64,000 nucleotides of DNA, taken from positions 101,730 through 165,729 of the forward strand of contig MHZX01000063.1 in NCBI GenBank assembly GCA_001828935.1. The letters are read 5' to 3'. The DNA comes from Rhodocyclales bacterium RIFCSPLOWO2_02_FULL_63_24. Its GTDB lineage: Bacteria > Pseudomonadota > Gammaproteobacteria > Burkholderiales > Rhodocyclaceae. Each line of letters begins with the position of its first letter. Position 1 is the first letter of the stretch. The position numbers and the translations under genes are program-made. Shown in pieces: positions 24,746 to 36,841 of this stretch. The notes beneath the pieces are model-generated. The model had not been told where the DNA came from. It worked only from the letters and a program-made list of their open reading frames with translations, and ran no database searches.

Positions 24746-25921
24746 TCAGCCTTCACTGTGGTTTGCGGAATCGAGGAAGGCCGCCATGCGGGCGAGGCCT
24801 TCCTCAATCCGGTCGCGATCGAGGGTATAGGCGAACCGCATGTGAGCTTGTGGTTCATTGGTGCCAAAGTCCAGCCCCGGCGTTGCCGCGACCCCCGCTG
24901 CGGCCAGCAGTTTTTCGGCCAGGCTGAAACTGTCGTCGGTCAGTCCCGTGCAGTCGGCGTAGATGTAGAAGGCACCGTGCGGTTCAGTCGCGATTTTGAA
25001 ACCGAGCTTGCGCAGGCCCGGCAGGAGAACATCCCGTCGCATGGAAAATTCCTTGCGGCGGGCTTCAAGAATGCTCGCGGTATCGGGATGAAAGGCGGCC
25101 AGCGCCGCATGCTGGGCGACGGTCGACGGGGCGATGTACAGGTTCTGCGCCAGCTTTTCAAGCTCCCGCACGTAAGGTTGCGGCGCCACCAGCCAACCCA
25201 GCCGCCAGCCGGTCATGCCGAAATATTTCGAAAAGCTGTTGATGACGAATACGTCATCGCTGATCTTCAGCGCCGATTCCGCCTCTACGCCATAGGTGAG
25301 TCCGTGGTAGATCTCGTCGACCAGCAGGGTGCCGCCCCGCGTCGTGACGAATCGGGCTAAATCTGCCATGGAGCCTGGATCGAGCAGGGTACCCGTCGGA
25401 TTAGCCGGAGAGGCCACCAGCAGTCCCCGTGTCCTGGCCGTCCACGCGGCGGCGAGTTGGGCTGCCGTGGGCTGGTAGTTTGTCGCCGCCGTTACCGCAA
25501 GAGGAACCGGATTGCCTTCGAGCAAGCGGACGAAATGCCTGTTGCAAGGGTAGCCTGGATCGGGCAGCAGCCATTCGTCGCCGGGATTGACCAGCACGCC
25601 AAGCGCGAGCAGCAAGGCGCCGGACGCACCGGCCGTGACCACGATCCGCGCCGGCGAGATATCGAGGCCGTAGCGCACATGGTAGAAGTCGCTGATCGCT
25701 TCGCGCAGTTGGCTCAAGCCGAGTGCCGCGGTGTAATGCACGTGTCCGCCGGAGAGGAAGCGCTGGGCCGCTTCCAGAATCGGGTCGGCCGTGGCGAAGT
25801 CGGGTTCACCCACTTCAAGGTGGATGATCGACCTGCCTTCGGCCTCCAGCGCCTGGGCGCGGGCCATCAGCTCCATGACGTGAAACGGCGCGATTTGCGC
25901 CATGCGTGCGGCAATGTTCAT
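24746..25921 (-). CDS. Class I/II pyridoxal-phosphate aminotransferase
   Basis: The 391-aa fold-type I aminotransferase has the substrate loop HLEVGEPDF, PLP-contacting ASPANPTGTLL and DEIYHGLTY, the Schiff-base Lys in SFSKYFGMTGWRLGW, and Arg near the C-terminus (AHMRFAYTLDRDRIEEGL). This fits an aspartate/aromatic-type or valine-pyruvate-like aminotransferase. The amino donor cannot be read from sequence. ATG 25921 is preferred to the longer frame because the upstream part overlaps the pckG terminator. It is separated from pckG by that terminator. Confidence 0.88.
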   Translation of the reverse strand: MNIAARMAQIAPFHVMELMARAQALEAEGRSIIHLEVGEPDFATADPILEAAQRFLSGGHVHYTAALGLSQLREAISDFYHVRYGLDISPARIVVTAGASGALLLALGVLVNPGDEWLLPDPGYPCNRHFVRLLEGNPVPLAVTAATNYQPTAAQLAAAWTARTRGLLVASPANPTGTLLDPGSMADLARFVTTRGGTLLVDEIYHGLTYGVEAESALKISDDVFVINSFSKYFGMTGWRLGWLVAPQPYVRELEKLAQNLYIAPSTVAQHAALAAFHPDTASILEARRKEFSMRRDVLLPGLRKLGFKIATEPHGAFYIYADCTGLTDDSFSLAEKLLAAAGVAATPGLDFGTNEPQAHMRFAYTLDRDRIEEGLARMAAFLDSANHSEG

Positions 25922-25930
25922 CGGGTTCTC

Positions 25931-25969
25931 CAAAACAAAACGGCCGCCCTGCTTCCCGCAAGGCGGCCG
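25931..25969 (-). terminator. Rho-independent terminator of pckG
   Basis: On the minus strand, an 8-bp stem CGGCCGCC / GGCGGCCG with a 13-nt loop is followed by TTTTGTTTTG. It ends the pckG transcript before the aminotransferase gene. Confidence 0.85.
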
Positions 25970-26022
25970 ATCCACATTTTCGGCGTGACGCCAGCGCCAG
26001 CGCTCTGCGTCCTCCAGAACTG

Positions 26023-27855
<1,833 letters not shown>

Positions 27856-28059
27856 GACGCAAAAGTCTCCACTCGGTTGGTTACGGTCGCTTTGTTTAAT
27901 GCCGACAGGCATGGTGCCTGCGTCACTGGCATTTTGTTTTCGCGCCGGACGGCCGGCGATCGGAGGCTAGGAGATCGCCGGAACTTGCGGCAGTCCGCAG
28001 CGGGACGCGGATTAACTGGGCCGGCAATTATCCCATAATCCCTCGCCCGACGCGGCAGC

Positions 28060-29187
28060 TCAGCACACCTGGCCGAGCATAGCCGGATTCGCTTCACCCT
28101 CGCGGGCGATGCGCTCCAGCGCCTCGACTACTGCCAAGCTGGCTTCTTCCATGCGGGCAATTGCGTCGGTGCCGCGCGCCAAGTCGCCGCTGCGCAAGGC
28201 TTCCATCGCTTCGCGCCCGGCACGATGAACCGTCGCGTGGGGAGATTCCATTTCCCGATAACCGGGCAGCTGCGAGTAGCACGCATGGCCGTCGCCTTCG
28301 TAATACCACTTGCCCAGGCGGCAGCTGGTCTGATCGGCAAGATCGCTGGCGCTGATGTTGTTGAGTCCGAAGTAGGCTTTGTAAACTGCGAACTTGAAAA
28401 CTAGGTGATCCATCTTCGCCACTTCGACGAAGCCGCGCAGCGTCGTCGTCGCGATGAAATGCTCCATCCGGGTGGCGAGATCCAGCAGGCGCTGCATGTT
28501 GCCGGTCGCGGTGCCCCCTTCGTTGCTGAAGCGCCGCGCTTCGGCGGCCAGTGTTGCCATGCTTTCGGTGGCGGAACCGGTCTCGGTTTCGATCTGGGAG
28601 ACCAGCGTTGAAATCTCGGCGGTTGCCTTGGTCGTGCGCTCCGCCAGCTTGCGTACCTCGTCGGCGACCACGGCGAAGCCTCGTCCTTGTTCGCCGGCAC
28701 GGGCGGCCTCGATCGCGGCGTTGAGCGCCAGCAGATTGGTCTGGTCGGCGATTTCCTTGATAAGGTTGACGATCCCGGCGATCTTCGAGGTGCGCTCGCC
28801 GAGCACGGCAACGCTGCCGGTGGCTGCTTCCGAGCGGGCCGAAAGATGGCTCAGATTGTCCGCGATACCACTGATGGCGGCACGGCTCGCTTCCGACACG
28901 CCACGGGTCTCGGTTACGCAACTCCGTTCGGCCTTCAGCCGTTCCGCCATGAGTCCGAGACTTTCTTGCGAGAGTCCGAACGACTTTCCGAATTGCGCCA
29001 GGTGGGCCATCAGGCGCTCATAGCTCTCGGCGCGCAACTGGGCTTTCTGCACTTGGTCGTTGTTGGCCGCGAGCTGCGACTCAAGCGCCGCGATTCGTGT
29101 TTGCGCCGACGCTTCGGCCTGTCTGCTTTGCTCCAGTTGGTTTTTGACCAACTCAAGTTCTTTGCGTGCGGTGGAACCAAACATCAT
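28060..29187 (-). CDS. Cytoplasmic methyl-accepting chemotaxis-type protein with CZB domain
   Basis: The 375-aa soluble protein has an N-terminal coiled coil (residues about 5-60), a chemoreceptor signalling hairpin with the conserved tip ([34 protein letters not shown], split here as separate parts of one segment near residues 145-180), and a C-terminal CZB zinc-binding domain. The CZB domain shows [26 protein letters not shown] and ATVHRAG, the His/Cys ligands of that family. CZB domains sense zinc or hypochlorous acid, or cooperate with cyclic-di-GMP enzymes. No membrane helix is present. Whether it feeds flagellar or pilus signalling is unknown. Confidence 0.85.
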   Translation of the reverse strand: MMFGSTARKELELVKNQLEQSRQAEASAQTRIAALESQLAANNDQVQKAQLRAESYERLMAHLAQFGKSFGLSQESLGLMAERLKAERSCVTETRGVSEASRAAISGIADNLSHLSARSEAATGSVAVLGERTSKIAGIVNLIKEIADQTNLLALNAAIEAARAGEQGRGFAVVADEVRKLAERTTKATAEISTLVSQIETETGSATESMATLAAEARRFSNEGGTATGNMQRLLDLATRMEHFIATTTLRGFVEVAKMDHLVFKFAVYKAYFGLNNISASDLADQTSCRLGKWYYEGDGHACYSQLPGYREMESPHATVHRAGREAMEALRSGDLARGTDAIARMEEASLAVVEALERIAREGEANPAMLGQVC

Positions 29188-29333
29188 TGGATATCCTCGG
29201 CTAGGTTGGCGATGAGCGACGCTGGATTCTAGGATACAAGGATGAATTGCGCTGGGAAATTCCCGGTTTGCGACAAAGTCGGCAGTGGCGGCACGGCGCT
29301 ACAATCGGATTCGAAGCCTAGAGGAGAGCCATC

Positions 29334-31616
29334 ATGGACGAACGTATCCGCGCTGCTGCGCTGGAATATCATCGCAACCCCAAACCCGGCAAAATCGCCG
29401 TTACCCCCACCAAGTCGCTGACCAATCAAGGCGACTTGTCGCTGGCCTATTCGCCTGGAGTCGCCGCGGCCTGCGACGAGATCGTGCGCGATCCGGCGAC
29501 AGCCGCCTTGTATACCTCGCGCGCCAATCTGGTGGCGGTCATCAGCAATGGCACGGCCGTGCTGGGCCTGGGCAACATCGGACCGCTGGCCGGCAAGCCG
29601 GTGATGGAAGGCAAGGGAGTCCTGTTCAAGAAGTTTGCCGGTGTCGACGTCTTCGACATCGAGGTCGCCGAGAACGACCCGGACAAGCTGGTGGACATCA
29701 TCGCCTCGCTGGAGCCGACCTTCGGCGGCATCAACCTGGAAGACATCAAGGCGCCCGAGTGTTTCTACGTCGAAGCCCGCTTGCGCGAGCGCATGAAAAT
29801 CCCGGTGTTCCACGACGACCAGCACGGTACGGCGATCATCGCCAGCGCAGCGGTGCTCAACGGCATGCGCGTGGTCGGCAAGGACATCGCCAAGGTCAAG
29901 CTGGTCTGCTCCGGCGCCGGGGCGGCGGCGATTGCCTGCCTCGACCTGCTGGTCAGCCTCGGTCTCGATCCGAAAAACGTCTTTGCGGTCGACAGCAAGG
30001 GCGTGATCCATACCGGGCGCGAAGGTCTCGATCCGTCGAAGGCGCGTTATGCACAGGCGACCGAGGCGCGTTCGCTGGGCGATGCGATCGTCGGTGCGGA
30101 CATTTTCCTTGGCTTGTCGGCGGCCGGCGTGTTGAAGCAGGAGATGGTCAAGACCATGGCGCGGGATCCGCTGATTCTCGCCATGGCCAATCCGGATCCG
30201 GAAATCCGTCCGGAAGACGCCAAGGCCGTCCGCCCCGACGCCATCATCGGCACCGGCCGTTCCGACTATCCGAACCAGGTCAACAACGTGCTGTGCTTCC
30301 CTTACATGTTCAGGGGCGCGCTCGACGTGGGAGCGACGACCATCAACGAGGCCATGAAAGTGGCGGCGGTGAGGGCCATCGCAGAACTGGCGCATGCCGA
30401 GCAGTCCGAGGTGGTGGCGGCCGCCTATGGCACCGAGGAGGTGTCCTTCGGCCCCGAGTACCTGATTCCCAAGCCCTTCGACCCCCGGCTCATCATCAAG
30501 GTCGCCCCGGCAGTGGCGCAGGCCGCGATGGATTCAGGCGTCGCCACCCGGCCGATTGCGGACATGGATGCCTATGTCCTGCAACTGAACGACTTTGTCT
30601 ATTCCACCGGTCTGCTGATGCGCCCGGTGTTCATCGCCGCCAAGAAGAAGCCGGCGCGCGTGGTTTTCGCCGAGGGCGAGGACGAGCGTGTCTTGCGCGC
30701 CGTGCAAGCCGTGTGCGACGAAGGCTTGGCGCGGCCGATCCTGATTGGCCGGCCCGAAGTGGTGGACAAGAGCATCGCCCGCCATGGCTTGCGCATCCGC
30801 GCCGGCGAGCATTTCGAACTGATCAGCCCGGATTCCGATCCGCGCTACAAGGAGCTTTGGCAGGACTACCACGGCCTGATGTCGCGCAAGGGTGTCAGCA
30901 TTGAGTACGCGAAGCGTGAAATGAGAAGGCGGACGACGCTGATCGGGGCCATGCTGGTGCGCCACAATTATGCCGACGCGTTGTTGTGCGGCACCTTCGG
31001 CAAGCATTCCCTGCATCTGCGCTACATCGACACCGTGATCGGCAGGAAACCCGGGATCGAGCATTTCTACGCCATGAACTTGCTGATCCTGCCGCGCCGC
31101 ACCTTGTTCATCGGCGATACCTACGTCAATTACGATCCGAGCGCCGAGCAGCTCGCCGAGATGACCCTGCTTGCTGCCGACGAAGTGGCGCGTTTCGGCC
31201 TGGCGCCCAAAGTGGCCCTGTTGTCGCATTCGAGTTTCGGCACCGAGGACACGCCGACCGCGGTCAAGATGCGCCGCGCCCTGGAGATACTGCGCAATGC
31301 CGCCCCGCAGCTCGAAGTGGATGGCGAGATGCACGGCGATGCCGCGCTTTCCGAGAATATCCGGCAGCAGGTGTTTCCCGACTCGACGCTGAAAGGCCAG
31401 GCCAATCTGCTCATCATGCCGACCCTCGATGCCGCCAACATCTCCTTCAACCTGATCAAGACGTCGGCCGGCGACGGATTGACAGTGGGGCCGCTATTGC
31501 TCGGCGCGGCGCGTCCGGTACATATCCTGACGCCGACCGCCACCGTCAGGCGCATCGTCAACGTCACCGCGCTGCTTTCGGTGGAGGCCCAGCAGCAAGC
31601 CAGAGCCGGTATCTGA
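29334..31616 (+). CDS. maeB: NADP-dependent malic enzyme (MaeB type)
   Basis: The enzyme decarboxylates malate to pyruvate with NADP+. The 760-aa protein has an N-terminal malic-enzyme domain ([80 protein letters not shown]). A C-terminal phosphotransacetylase-like domain covers residues about 430-760. In this family the latter is regulatory (acetyl-CoA binding) rather than catalytic. ATG 29334 has GGAGAG upstream. The patatin gene follows by 7 nt. Confidence 0.95.
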   Translation: MDERIRAAALEYHRNPKPGKIAVTPTKSLTNQGDLSLAYSPGVAAACDEIVRDPATAALYTSRANLVAVISNGTAVLGLGNIGPLAGKPVMEGKGVLFKKFAGVDVFDIEVAENDPDKLVDIIASLEPTFGGINLEDIKAPECFYVEARLRERMKIPVFHDDQHGTAIIASAAVLNGMRVVGKDIAKVKLVCSGAGAAAIACLDLLVSLGLDPKNVFAVDSKGVIHTGREGLDPSKARYAQATEARSLGDAIVGADIFLGLSAAGVLKQEMVKTMARDPLILAMANPDPEIRPEDAKAVRPDAIIGTGRSDYPNQVNNVLCFPYMFRGALDVGATTINEAMKVAAVRAIAELAHAEQSEVVAAAYGTEEVSFGPEYLIPKPFDPRLIIKVAPAVAQAAMDSGVATRPIADMDAYVLQLNDFVYSTGLLMRPVFIAAKKKPARVVFAEGEDERVLRAVQAVCDEGLARPILIGRPEVVDKSIARHGLRIRAGEHFELISPDSDPRYKELWQDYHGLMSRKGVSIEYAKREMRRRTTLIGAMLVRHNYADALLCGTFGKHSLHLRYIDTVIGRKPGIEHFYAMNLLILPRRTLFIGDTYVNYDPSAEQLAEMTLLAADEVARFGLAPKVALLSHSSFGTEDTPTAVKMRRALEILRNAAPQLEVDGEMHGDAALSENIRQQVFPDSTLKGQANLLIMPTLDAANISFNLIKTSAGDGLTVGPLLLGAARPVHILTPTATVRRIVNVTALLSVEAQQQARAGI

Positions 31617-31623
31617 TCCGCTC

Positions 31624-32760
31624 ATGGCAGAGTCCCGCACCGCCCTGATCCTCACCGGCGGCGGTGCACGCGCCGGCTATCAGGTCGGCGTGCTGAAGGC
31701 GGTTCGCGAGTTGCTGGCGGAGCCTCGGCGCAATCCGTTTCCGATCCTGTGCGGCACCTCGGCCGGCGCCCTCAACGCCGCATCGATGGCGGTGTGGGCC
31801 GAGGATTTCGGGGCCGGGGTGGACAATCTGCTGCAGGTTTGGGAAAACTTCAACGCCCACCAGGTCTATCGTGCCGATGCGGCGGGCATCGGCATTTCCG
31901 GTGCGCGCTGGCTATCGACGCTGGCGGCAGGCTGGCTGACGCGCCGCGCGCCGCGCTCCTTGTTGGACAATTCCCCGCTGCGCAGCCTCTTGAGCGGTAG
32001 TCTCGATTTCAGCCGCATCGCGAAAGCCATTGAACACGGTGCCTTGCACTCGGTCAGCATCACCTGTTCAGGGTATTCGTCCGGACAGAGCGTGAGCTTT
32101 TTCCAGGGACGTCCGGGCCTCGAAACCTGGCGACGCAGCCAACGGGTCGGGGCGTCCACCGAGATATCGCTCGATCATCTGATGGCATCGAGCGCCATCC
32201 CCTTCATCTTCCCGGCCGTGCATCTCAACCGGGAATGGTTCGGCGATGGTTCGATGCGGCAAGTCGCGCCCGTTTCGCCCGCGATCCATCTCGGCGCCGA
32301 CAAGATACTGGTGATCGGTGCCGGCCGCATGGCCGACGAAAATGCCCGGCCGCGCAGCGAGGTCTATCCGTCGTTGGCGCAAATCGCCGGCCACGCACTG
32401 TCCAGCATCTTTCTCGACAGCATGTCGGTCGACCTGGAACGGATGCGCCGCATCAACAACACCTTGTCCCTGATTCCTGAGCAGGTTCGGCGCGAGAAAG
32501 GCATGAGCCTGCGGCCGATCGAGGTGCTGACGATCGCGCCTTCACAGCGTCTCGACCATCTCGCGGCGCGCCACGCGCCGGCTCTGCCATGGCCGGTCAG
32601 GGTCCTGCTGCGCGGCATCGGCGCCATGAATCGCAATGGCGGCGCATTGACCAGTTATCTGCTGTTCGAACGGCCTTACACCAAGGCCTTGATCGACCTG
32701 GGCTATGCCGATACCCTGGCGCGACGGGATGAGGTGCGGCATTTTCTGGACATGAGTTGA
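31624..32760 (+). CDS. Patatin-like phospholipase / acyl hydrolase
   Basis: The 378-aa protein has the patatin oxyanion loop LTGGGARAGYQVGVLKAV, the nucleophile Ser in LCGTSAGALNAAS, and the catalytic Asp in WFGDGSMRQVAP. It has about 100 residues beyond the core, including FFQGRPGLETW, and no signal peptide or obvious membrane helix. Relatives with this layout occur widely in proteobacteria and have not been assigned one substrate. It probably shares a transcript with maeB. Confidence 0.85.
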   Translation: MAESRTALILTGGGARAGYQVGVLKAVRELLAEPRRNPFPILCGTSAGALNAASMAVWAEDFGAGVDNLLQVWENFNAHQVYRADAAGIGISGARWLSTLAAGWLTRRAPRSLLDNSPLRSLLSGSLDFSRIAKAIEHGALHSVSITCSGYSSGQSVSFFQGRPGLETWRRSQRVGASTEISLDHLMASSAIPFIFPAVHLNREWFGDGSMRQVAPVSPAIHLGADKILVIGAGRMADENARPRSEVYPSLAQIAGHALSSIFLDSMSVDLERMRRINNTLSLIPEQVRREKGMSLRPIEVLTIAPSQRLDHLAARHAPALPWPVRVLLRGIGAMNRNGGALTSYLLFERPYTKALIDLGYADTLARRDEVRHFLDMS

Positions 32761-32878
32761 TAAGCTTGGTGAGACTTGATGCTCAAGCCATTTATTTCTA
32801 ACGATAACGGCCGATACAGCTCATGGTAGAGGGGATATCCTCTGCTAGAATGCTTCGATTGCGGGAGGGGCGTCTGGC

Positions 32879-33850
32879 ATGAAACGAGCACTACTGATGT
32901 TGTTGGCTGCCGCAATAGTCGGTACTGGCGCAACGCCGACCGACGCGGAAGCAGCCACCAAGAAGAAAGCCGTTGCGAAGAAAGCCGTTGCGGCAAACAA
33001 GAAGGTTCAGCGGTCCGCAAAACAAGCCAGGGTGAAGCAGACCTTTGGCGTCAAATCCGCGCACCGCGGGTTATCTCTCGATGACGCCCGGCATCTTGCA
33101 TTGCAGTCGTCGGGCGTCCTGGTCCAGGACCAGACCACCGGCGCGATCCTGTTCGAAAAGAATCCCGATGTCGTGTTGCCGATCGCGTCGATCACCAAGC
33201 TGATGACGGCGATGGTAGTGCTCGACGCGAAACCCGATCTGAGCGAGACGCTGGTTATTGGCGAGGAGGACGTCGATATCCTCAAGGGAACCCGCTCGCG
33301 CCTCAAGGTGGGGACTCATCTGGCGCGCGAGGAAATGCTGCGCCTGGCTCTGATGTCTTCGGAAAACCGCGCCGCCGCGGCCTTGTCGCGCCATTATCCG
33401 GGAGGGCGCGAGGCTTTTGTCGCCGCCATGAACCAGAAGGCACAAGCGCTGGGCCTGGCCGATACGCGCTTCCAGGACCCGACCGGATTGACGGCCGCCA
33501 ACGTATCGAGTCCGCGCGATCTGGCGAAAATGGTCGACGCCGCGCATCAATACCCACTGATTCGGGAGTATTCGACGACCTCCGAGGGCGAATTCAGTAT
33601 CGCCGGCCGCCCGCAGCACTTCCGCAACACCAATACCCTGGTCAAAAGCCCGACCTGGGAAATCGGCCTGTCCAAGACCGGCTATATCAGCGAGGCCGGG
33701 AAATGCCTGGTGATGCAGGCTTGGCTCAACAATAAGCCGACCATCATCGTGCTGCTCGATTCCTGGGGCAAGATGACCCGCATTGGCGATGCCAATCGCA
33801 TCAAACGTTGGGTCGAGAGCGCATCGCTGGGCCGGCCGAGCGCCGGTTGA
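32879..33850 (+). CDS. D-alanyl-D-alanine endopeptidase (PBP7/PbpG type)
   Basis: This periplasmic low-molecular-weight penicillin-binding protein cleaves peptidoglycan cross-links. The 323-aa product has a signal peptide (MKRALLMLLAAAIVGTGATP), a Lys/Ala-rich linker (residues about 27-55) and a peptidase S11 domain. The domain has the SITKLM nucleophile motif, the SSEN motif and KTGYISEAG. Length and order fit PbpG rather than DacA/C, since the C-terminal amphipathic anchor is absent. A clear terminator follows. Confidence 0.9.
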   Translation: MKRALLMLLAAAIVGTGATPTDAEAATKKKAVAKKAVAANKKVQRSAKQARVKQTFGVKSAHRGLSLDDARHLALQSSGVLVQDQTTGAILFEKNPDVVLPIASITKLMTAMVVLDAKPDLSETLVIGEEDVDILKGTRSRLKVGTHLAREEMLRLALMSSENRAAAALSRHYPGGREAFVAAMNQKAQALGLADTRFQDPTGLTAANVSSPRDLAKMVDAAHQYPLIREYSTTSEGEFSIAGRPQHFRNTNTLVKSPTWEIGLSKTGYISEAGKCLVMQAWLNNKPTIIVLLDSWGKMTRIGDANRIKRWVESASLGRPSAG

Positions 33851-33870
33851 TACGTCAATTGGACGCTATC

Positions 33871-33899
33871 GGGCCGCCTGCGGGCGGCCCTTTGTTTTT
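33871..33899 (+). terminator. Rho-independent terminator after the PBP7 gene
   Basis: Stem GGGCCGCC / GGCGGCCC with a TGCG loop, then TTTGTTTTT. Confidence 0.85.
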
Positions 33900-34061
33900 C
33901 GGCCGCAGCGCGAGGAAGTCTCGCCCGATGGCGTCGAGCGCTGCGCGGAAAGCCCGCCAGGCTGCTAGAATTGCCAGCAAAATCATGCTGCTGCAAGGCC
34001 CCCGTGGTGGGCCGGCGAGCAGTAGTTTCCACGTATCCATTCTCCGTTGATCGGTCGTCCT

Positions 34062-35012
34062 GTGAGCCCAGTTCCTTCCCCTGCTTCCCCCCCCGAACGT
34101 ATCGTCATCGCCACGCGCGAATCCCGCTTGGCCCTGTGGCAAGCCGAGCATGTGCGCAGTCTCTTGCAGCGACTCTACCCGGCCTGCCGTGTCGAACTGC
34201 TCGGCATGACCACGCGCGGCGACAAGATTCTCGATCGGCCGCTGTCCAAGGTTGGCGGCAAGGGGCTGTTCGTCAAGGAACTGGAGGCCGCCTTGCTCGA
34301 CGGAGCGGCGGATCTGGCGGTACATTCCATGAAGGACGTGCCGATGCAGATGGAGCCCGAGTTTTCACTGGTCGCCATCGGTCCGCGTGAAGTGCCGCTG
34401 GATGCCCTGGTGTCGAGCAAGTACGCCAGCCTGGAAGACATGCCGCCGGGTGCCGTGGTGGGAACCTCCAGCCTGCGCCGCGAAGCCCAGCTCCATGCGC
34501 GCTATCCGTATCTGGCTGTGACCCCGCTGCGCGGCAATCTCGATACCCGTTTGCGCAAGCTCGACGAGGGCCAGTTCGACGCCATCATCCTTGCCGCGGC
34601 CGGGCTCAAGCGGCTCGGACTGGGCGATCGGATCCGCGCCGTGCTGTCCGCCGAGGATTCCCTGCCGGCTGCCGGCCAGGGTGCGCTGGGAATCGAGGCC
34701 CTGGTGTCGCGACCGGAGGTGGCCGCCTGGCTTGCGCCCTTGAATGATCCGGATACCGCCGTCTGCGTGCGCGCCGAGCGAGCCGTGTCGCGCGCCTTGG
34801 CCGGCAGTTGCGAAGTTCCGCTGGGCGCCTTTGCCGAAATGCGTGCCGGTCATGTTCATCTGCGCGGCTTCGTGGCTTCGCCGGACGGCACGCGCATGGC
34901 GCGTGCCGAACTGACGGGTGTTGCCGCCGACCCCGAGGCGCTCGGCCTGCAATTGGCAAACGAACTGCGCCGGCAGGGTGCCGCCGAAATTCTCGCTGCA
35001 CTCGGAAGTTAA
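34062..35012 (+). CDS. hemC: Hydroxymethylbilane synthase (porphobilinogen deaminase)
   Basis: The enzyme polymerises four porphobilinogens to hydroxymethylbilane for heme, siroheme and B12. The protein of about 316 aa has [77 protein letters not shown], and the dipyrromethane-cofactor Cys in [14 protein letters not shown] favour GTG 34062. An in-frame TTG at 34047 is possible, and neither has a strong ribosome site. hemD follows with no gap. Confidence 0.95.
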   Translation: MSPVPSPASPPERIVIATRESRLALWQAEHVRSLLQRLYPACRVELLGMTTRGDKILDRPLSKVGGKGLFVKELEAALLDGAADLAVHSMKDVPMQMEPEFSLVAIGPREVPLDALVSSKYASLEDMPPGAVVGTSSLRREAQLHARYPYLAVTPLRGNLDTRLRKLDEGQFDAIILAAAGLKRLGLGDRIRAVLSAEDSLPAAGQGALGIEALVSRPEVAAWLAPLNDPDTAVCVRAERAVSRALAGSCEVPLGAFAEMRAGHVHLRGFVASPDGTRMARAELTGVAADPEALGLQLANELRRQGAAEILAALGS

Positions 35013-35795
35013 GTGTCGCTGGCCGGCCGCCATGTCGTGGTGACGCGCCCGGCCGGGCAGGCGGCGCATTTCGCCACCGCATTGATTGAGCGGGGAGCGA
35101 TACCGGTGCTTTACCCGGTGCTCGAAATCCGCGTCGTCGAAGATGTGGCGCCGGTTCTCGATGTTGCGATCCGGCTGGACAGCTTCGATCTCGCCGTTTT
35201 CGTCAGCCCCAATGCGATTGAACAGGCACTGGCCCTGATCCTGCCGCGCCGTTCCTGGCCGGCGGTTTTACGCGTGGCGGCGCTGGGCAAGAGCAGCGAA
35301 CGCGAACTGGCGCGCAATGGCATCCATGACGTGATTTCACCACCCCTGCGCTTCGATTCGGAAGCCTTGCTCGAACTTCCCGAACTGACTGACGTGCGCG
35401 GCAAACGCGTGGTCATTTTTCGCGGCGATGGCGGCCGCGAGTTGCTCGGCGACACGCTCAAGGCGCGGGGTGCCAGCGTCGAGTACGTGACCTGCTACCG
35501 CCGCGCGCGGCCCCAGGTCGATCCCGCGCCCCTGCTCAAGCTGTGGGAGGAGGGCCGGTTGGATGCGGTGACCCTGACCAGCAGCGAAGGTCTGCGCAAT
35601 TTTTACGACATGGTCGGTCGTCTCGGTCAGGCATGGCTGAGGAAGACGCCGGCATTCGTGCCGCATGCGCGCATTGCGGCACAGGCACAGGCCCTGGGTC
35701 TTGCCAGGGTAATTCCAACCGATCCCGGCGACGACGGCTTGATGGCCGGACTCATGCAATACTTCGCATCTCATGGAAACTCCCGTTCAAACTGA
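35013..35795 (+). CDS. hemD: Uroporphyrinogen-III synthase
   Basis: HemD cyclises and inverts ring D of hydroxymethylbilane. The 260-aa protein has the low-conservation two-lobed HemD fold: VVTRPAGQAAHFATALIERG at the start, FVSPNAIEQAL, KRVVIFRGDGGRELLGDTL, VTCYRRARP, and VTLTSSEGLRNFYD. GTG 35013 follows the hemC stop immediately. The end overlaps hemX by 23 nt. Position and motifs together make the call firm. Confidence 0.92.
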   Translation: MSLAGRHVVVTRPAGQAAHFATALIERGAIPVLYPVLEIRVVEDVAPVLDVAIRLDSFDLAVFVSPNAIEQALALILPRRSWPAVLRVAALGKSSERELARNGIHDVISPPLRFDSEALLELPELTDVRGKRVVIFRGDGGRELLGDTLKARGASVEYVTCYRRARPQVDPAPLLKLWEEGRLDAVTLTSSEGLRNFYDMVGRLGQAWLRKTPAFVPHARIAAQAQALGLARVIPTDPGDDGLMAGLMQYFASHGNSRSN

Positions 35796-36831
35796 ATTGC
35801 AGACTGCCAGCCGCCGCTGGCGGGATGCCTGGCGCCAGCCGACCTTGCGTGTTGCAGCTGTCGCGGTGGTGTTGGTGGTGGCGCTATGGGTCGATACTCG
35901 CTGGCAGGTGACTGGCCTGCAACAGGAACTCGCCCGGCGCCTGAGTGATGGCGATTCCGTGGCCAAGGAAGGCCGCGCCCTGGCGCGGCAGAGTCAGGAG
36001 GGGCTGGCGGCCCTGCAGGCCAAGGTCGGCGTGCTCGAAGCGAAACTCGCCGAAGCCCAGAGTCAGGCTGTGGCACTGGAAGCCATGTATCAGGAGCTTT
36101 CCAGCACCCGCGATGAAAGGGTGCTGGCCGAAGTGGAGCAGGCGGTCGTGATCGCCATGCAGCAATTGCAGTTCGCCGGCAATGTGGAGGCCGCGCTGAT
36201 TGCGCTGCAGGGCGCTGACGCCCGCCTCGCGCGTTCCGTGCAGCCGCAATTCCTTCCCGTCAGGAAACTCATCGCGCGCGACATCGAGCGCCTCAAGGCC
36301 ACGCCGGGCGCCAATGTCACCGGCCTCTCGCTGAGGATCGAGAGCGTCGTGGCGGCAGTCGATGGCCTGCCTCTGGCCTATGAGCAGCGGCCCAAAGTCG
36401 ACGCCGCGAAACCGGTGCCGCGCACCAAGCCGGCGACCGCCGACTACTGGCGCGAACTGGGATCCGACCTGTGGCGCGAATTCAGGCAGCTGGTGCGCAT
36501 CGAGCGCATCGACCAGGGAGATCCGGCACTGCTGTCGCCCAACCAGAGCTTCTTCCTGCGCGAGAACGTCAAGCTGCGCCTGCTCAATGCGCGCCTGGCC
36601 CTGTTGCAACGCGACGGCAAGACTTTCCGCGAAGAGATACGGCAGTCGCGCGAACATCTCGATCGCTACTTCGACAGCCGTGCCAAACCGGTGCAGGCGG
36701 CGCAATCGACCTTGAGCGTGTTGGCGGCCACCGATGTCAGCTTCGATCTGCCGGGGCTGGCGGAAACCCTGGCGGCCTTGCGCAATCTCAAGTTTGCCCG
36801 CGAGCGCAGCGTCGGCGCCGGCGCCAGGTAA
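35773..36831 (+). CDS. hemX: HemX-type membrane protein (uroporphyrinogen-III C-methyltransferase family name)
   Basis: The 352-aa bitopic inner-membrane protein has a short cytosolic N-terminus, one helix (VAAVAVVLVVALWV) and a periplasmic coiled coil (residues about 48-110) followed by a helical domain with LRENVKLRLLNARLALLQRD. Although HemX is often labelled a uroporphyrinogen methyltransferase, it lacks the SAM-binding motifs of that enzyme. Its role is not established. It lies between hemD and hemY as in many proteobacteria. Confidence 0.88.
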   Translation: METPVQTELQTASRRWRDAWRQPTLRVAAVAVVLVVALWVDTRWQVTGLQQELARRLSDGDSVAKEGRALARQSQEGLAALQAKVGVLEAKLAEAQSQAVALEAMYQELSSTRDERVLAEVEQAVVIAMQQLQFAGNVEAALIALQGADARLARSVQPQFLPVRKLIARDIERLKATPGANVTGLSLRIESVVAAVDGLPLAYEQRPKVDAAKPVPRTKPATADYWRELGSDLWREFRQLVRIERIDQGDPALLSPNQSFFLRENVKLRLLNARLALLQRDGKTFREEIRQSREHLDRYFDSRAKPVQAAQSTLSVLAATDVSFDLPGLAETLAALRNLKFARERSVGAGAR

Positions 36832-36841
36832 GCCCCGCGCC

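Noticed and set aside
33900..34046. Possible sRNA or gene between the PBP7 terminator and hemC
   Set aside because: No promoter, hairpin-plus-T signal or coding bias beyond what GC-rich intergenic DNA shows; probably the hemC promoter region.
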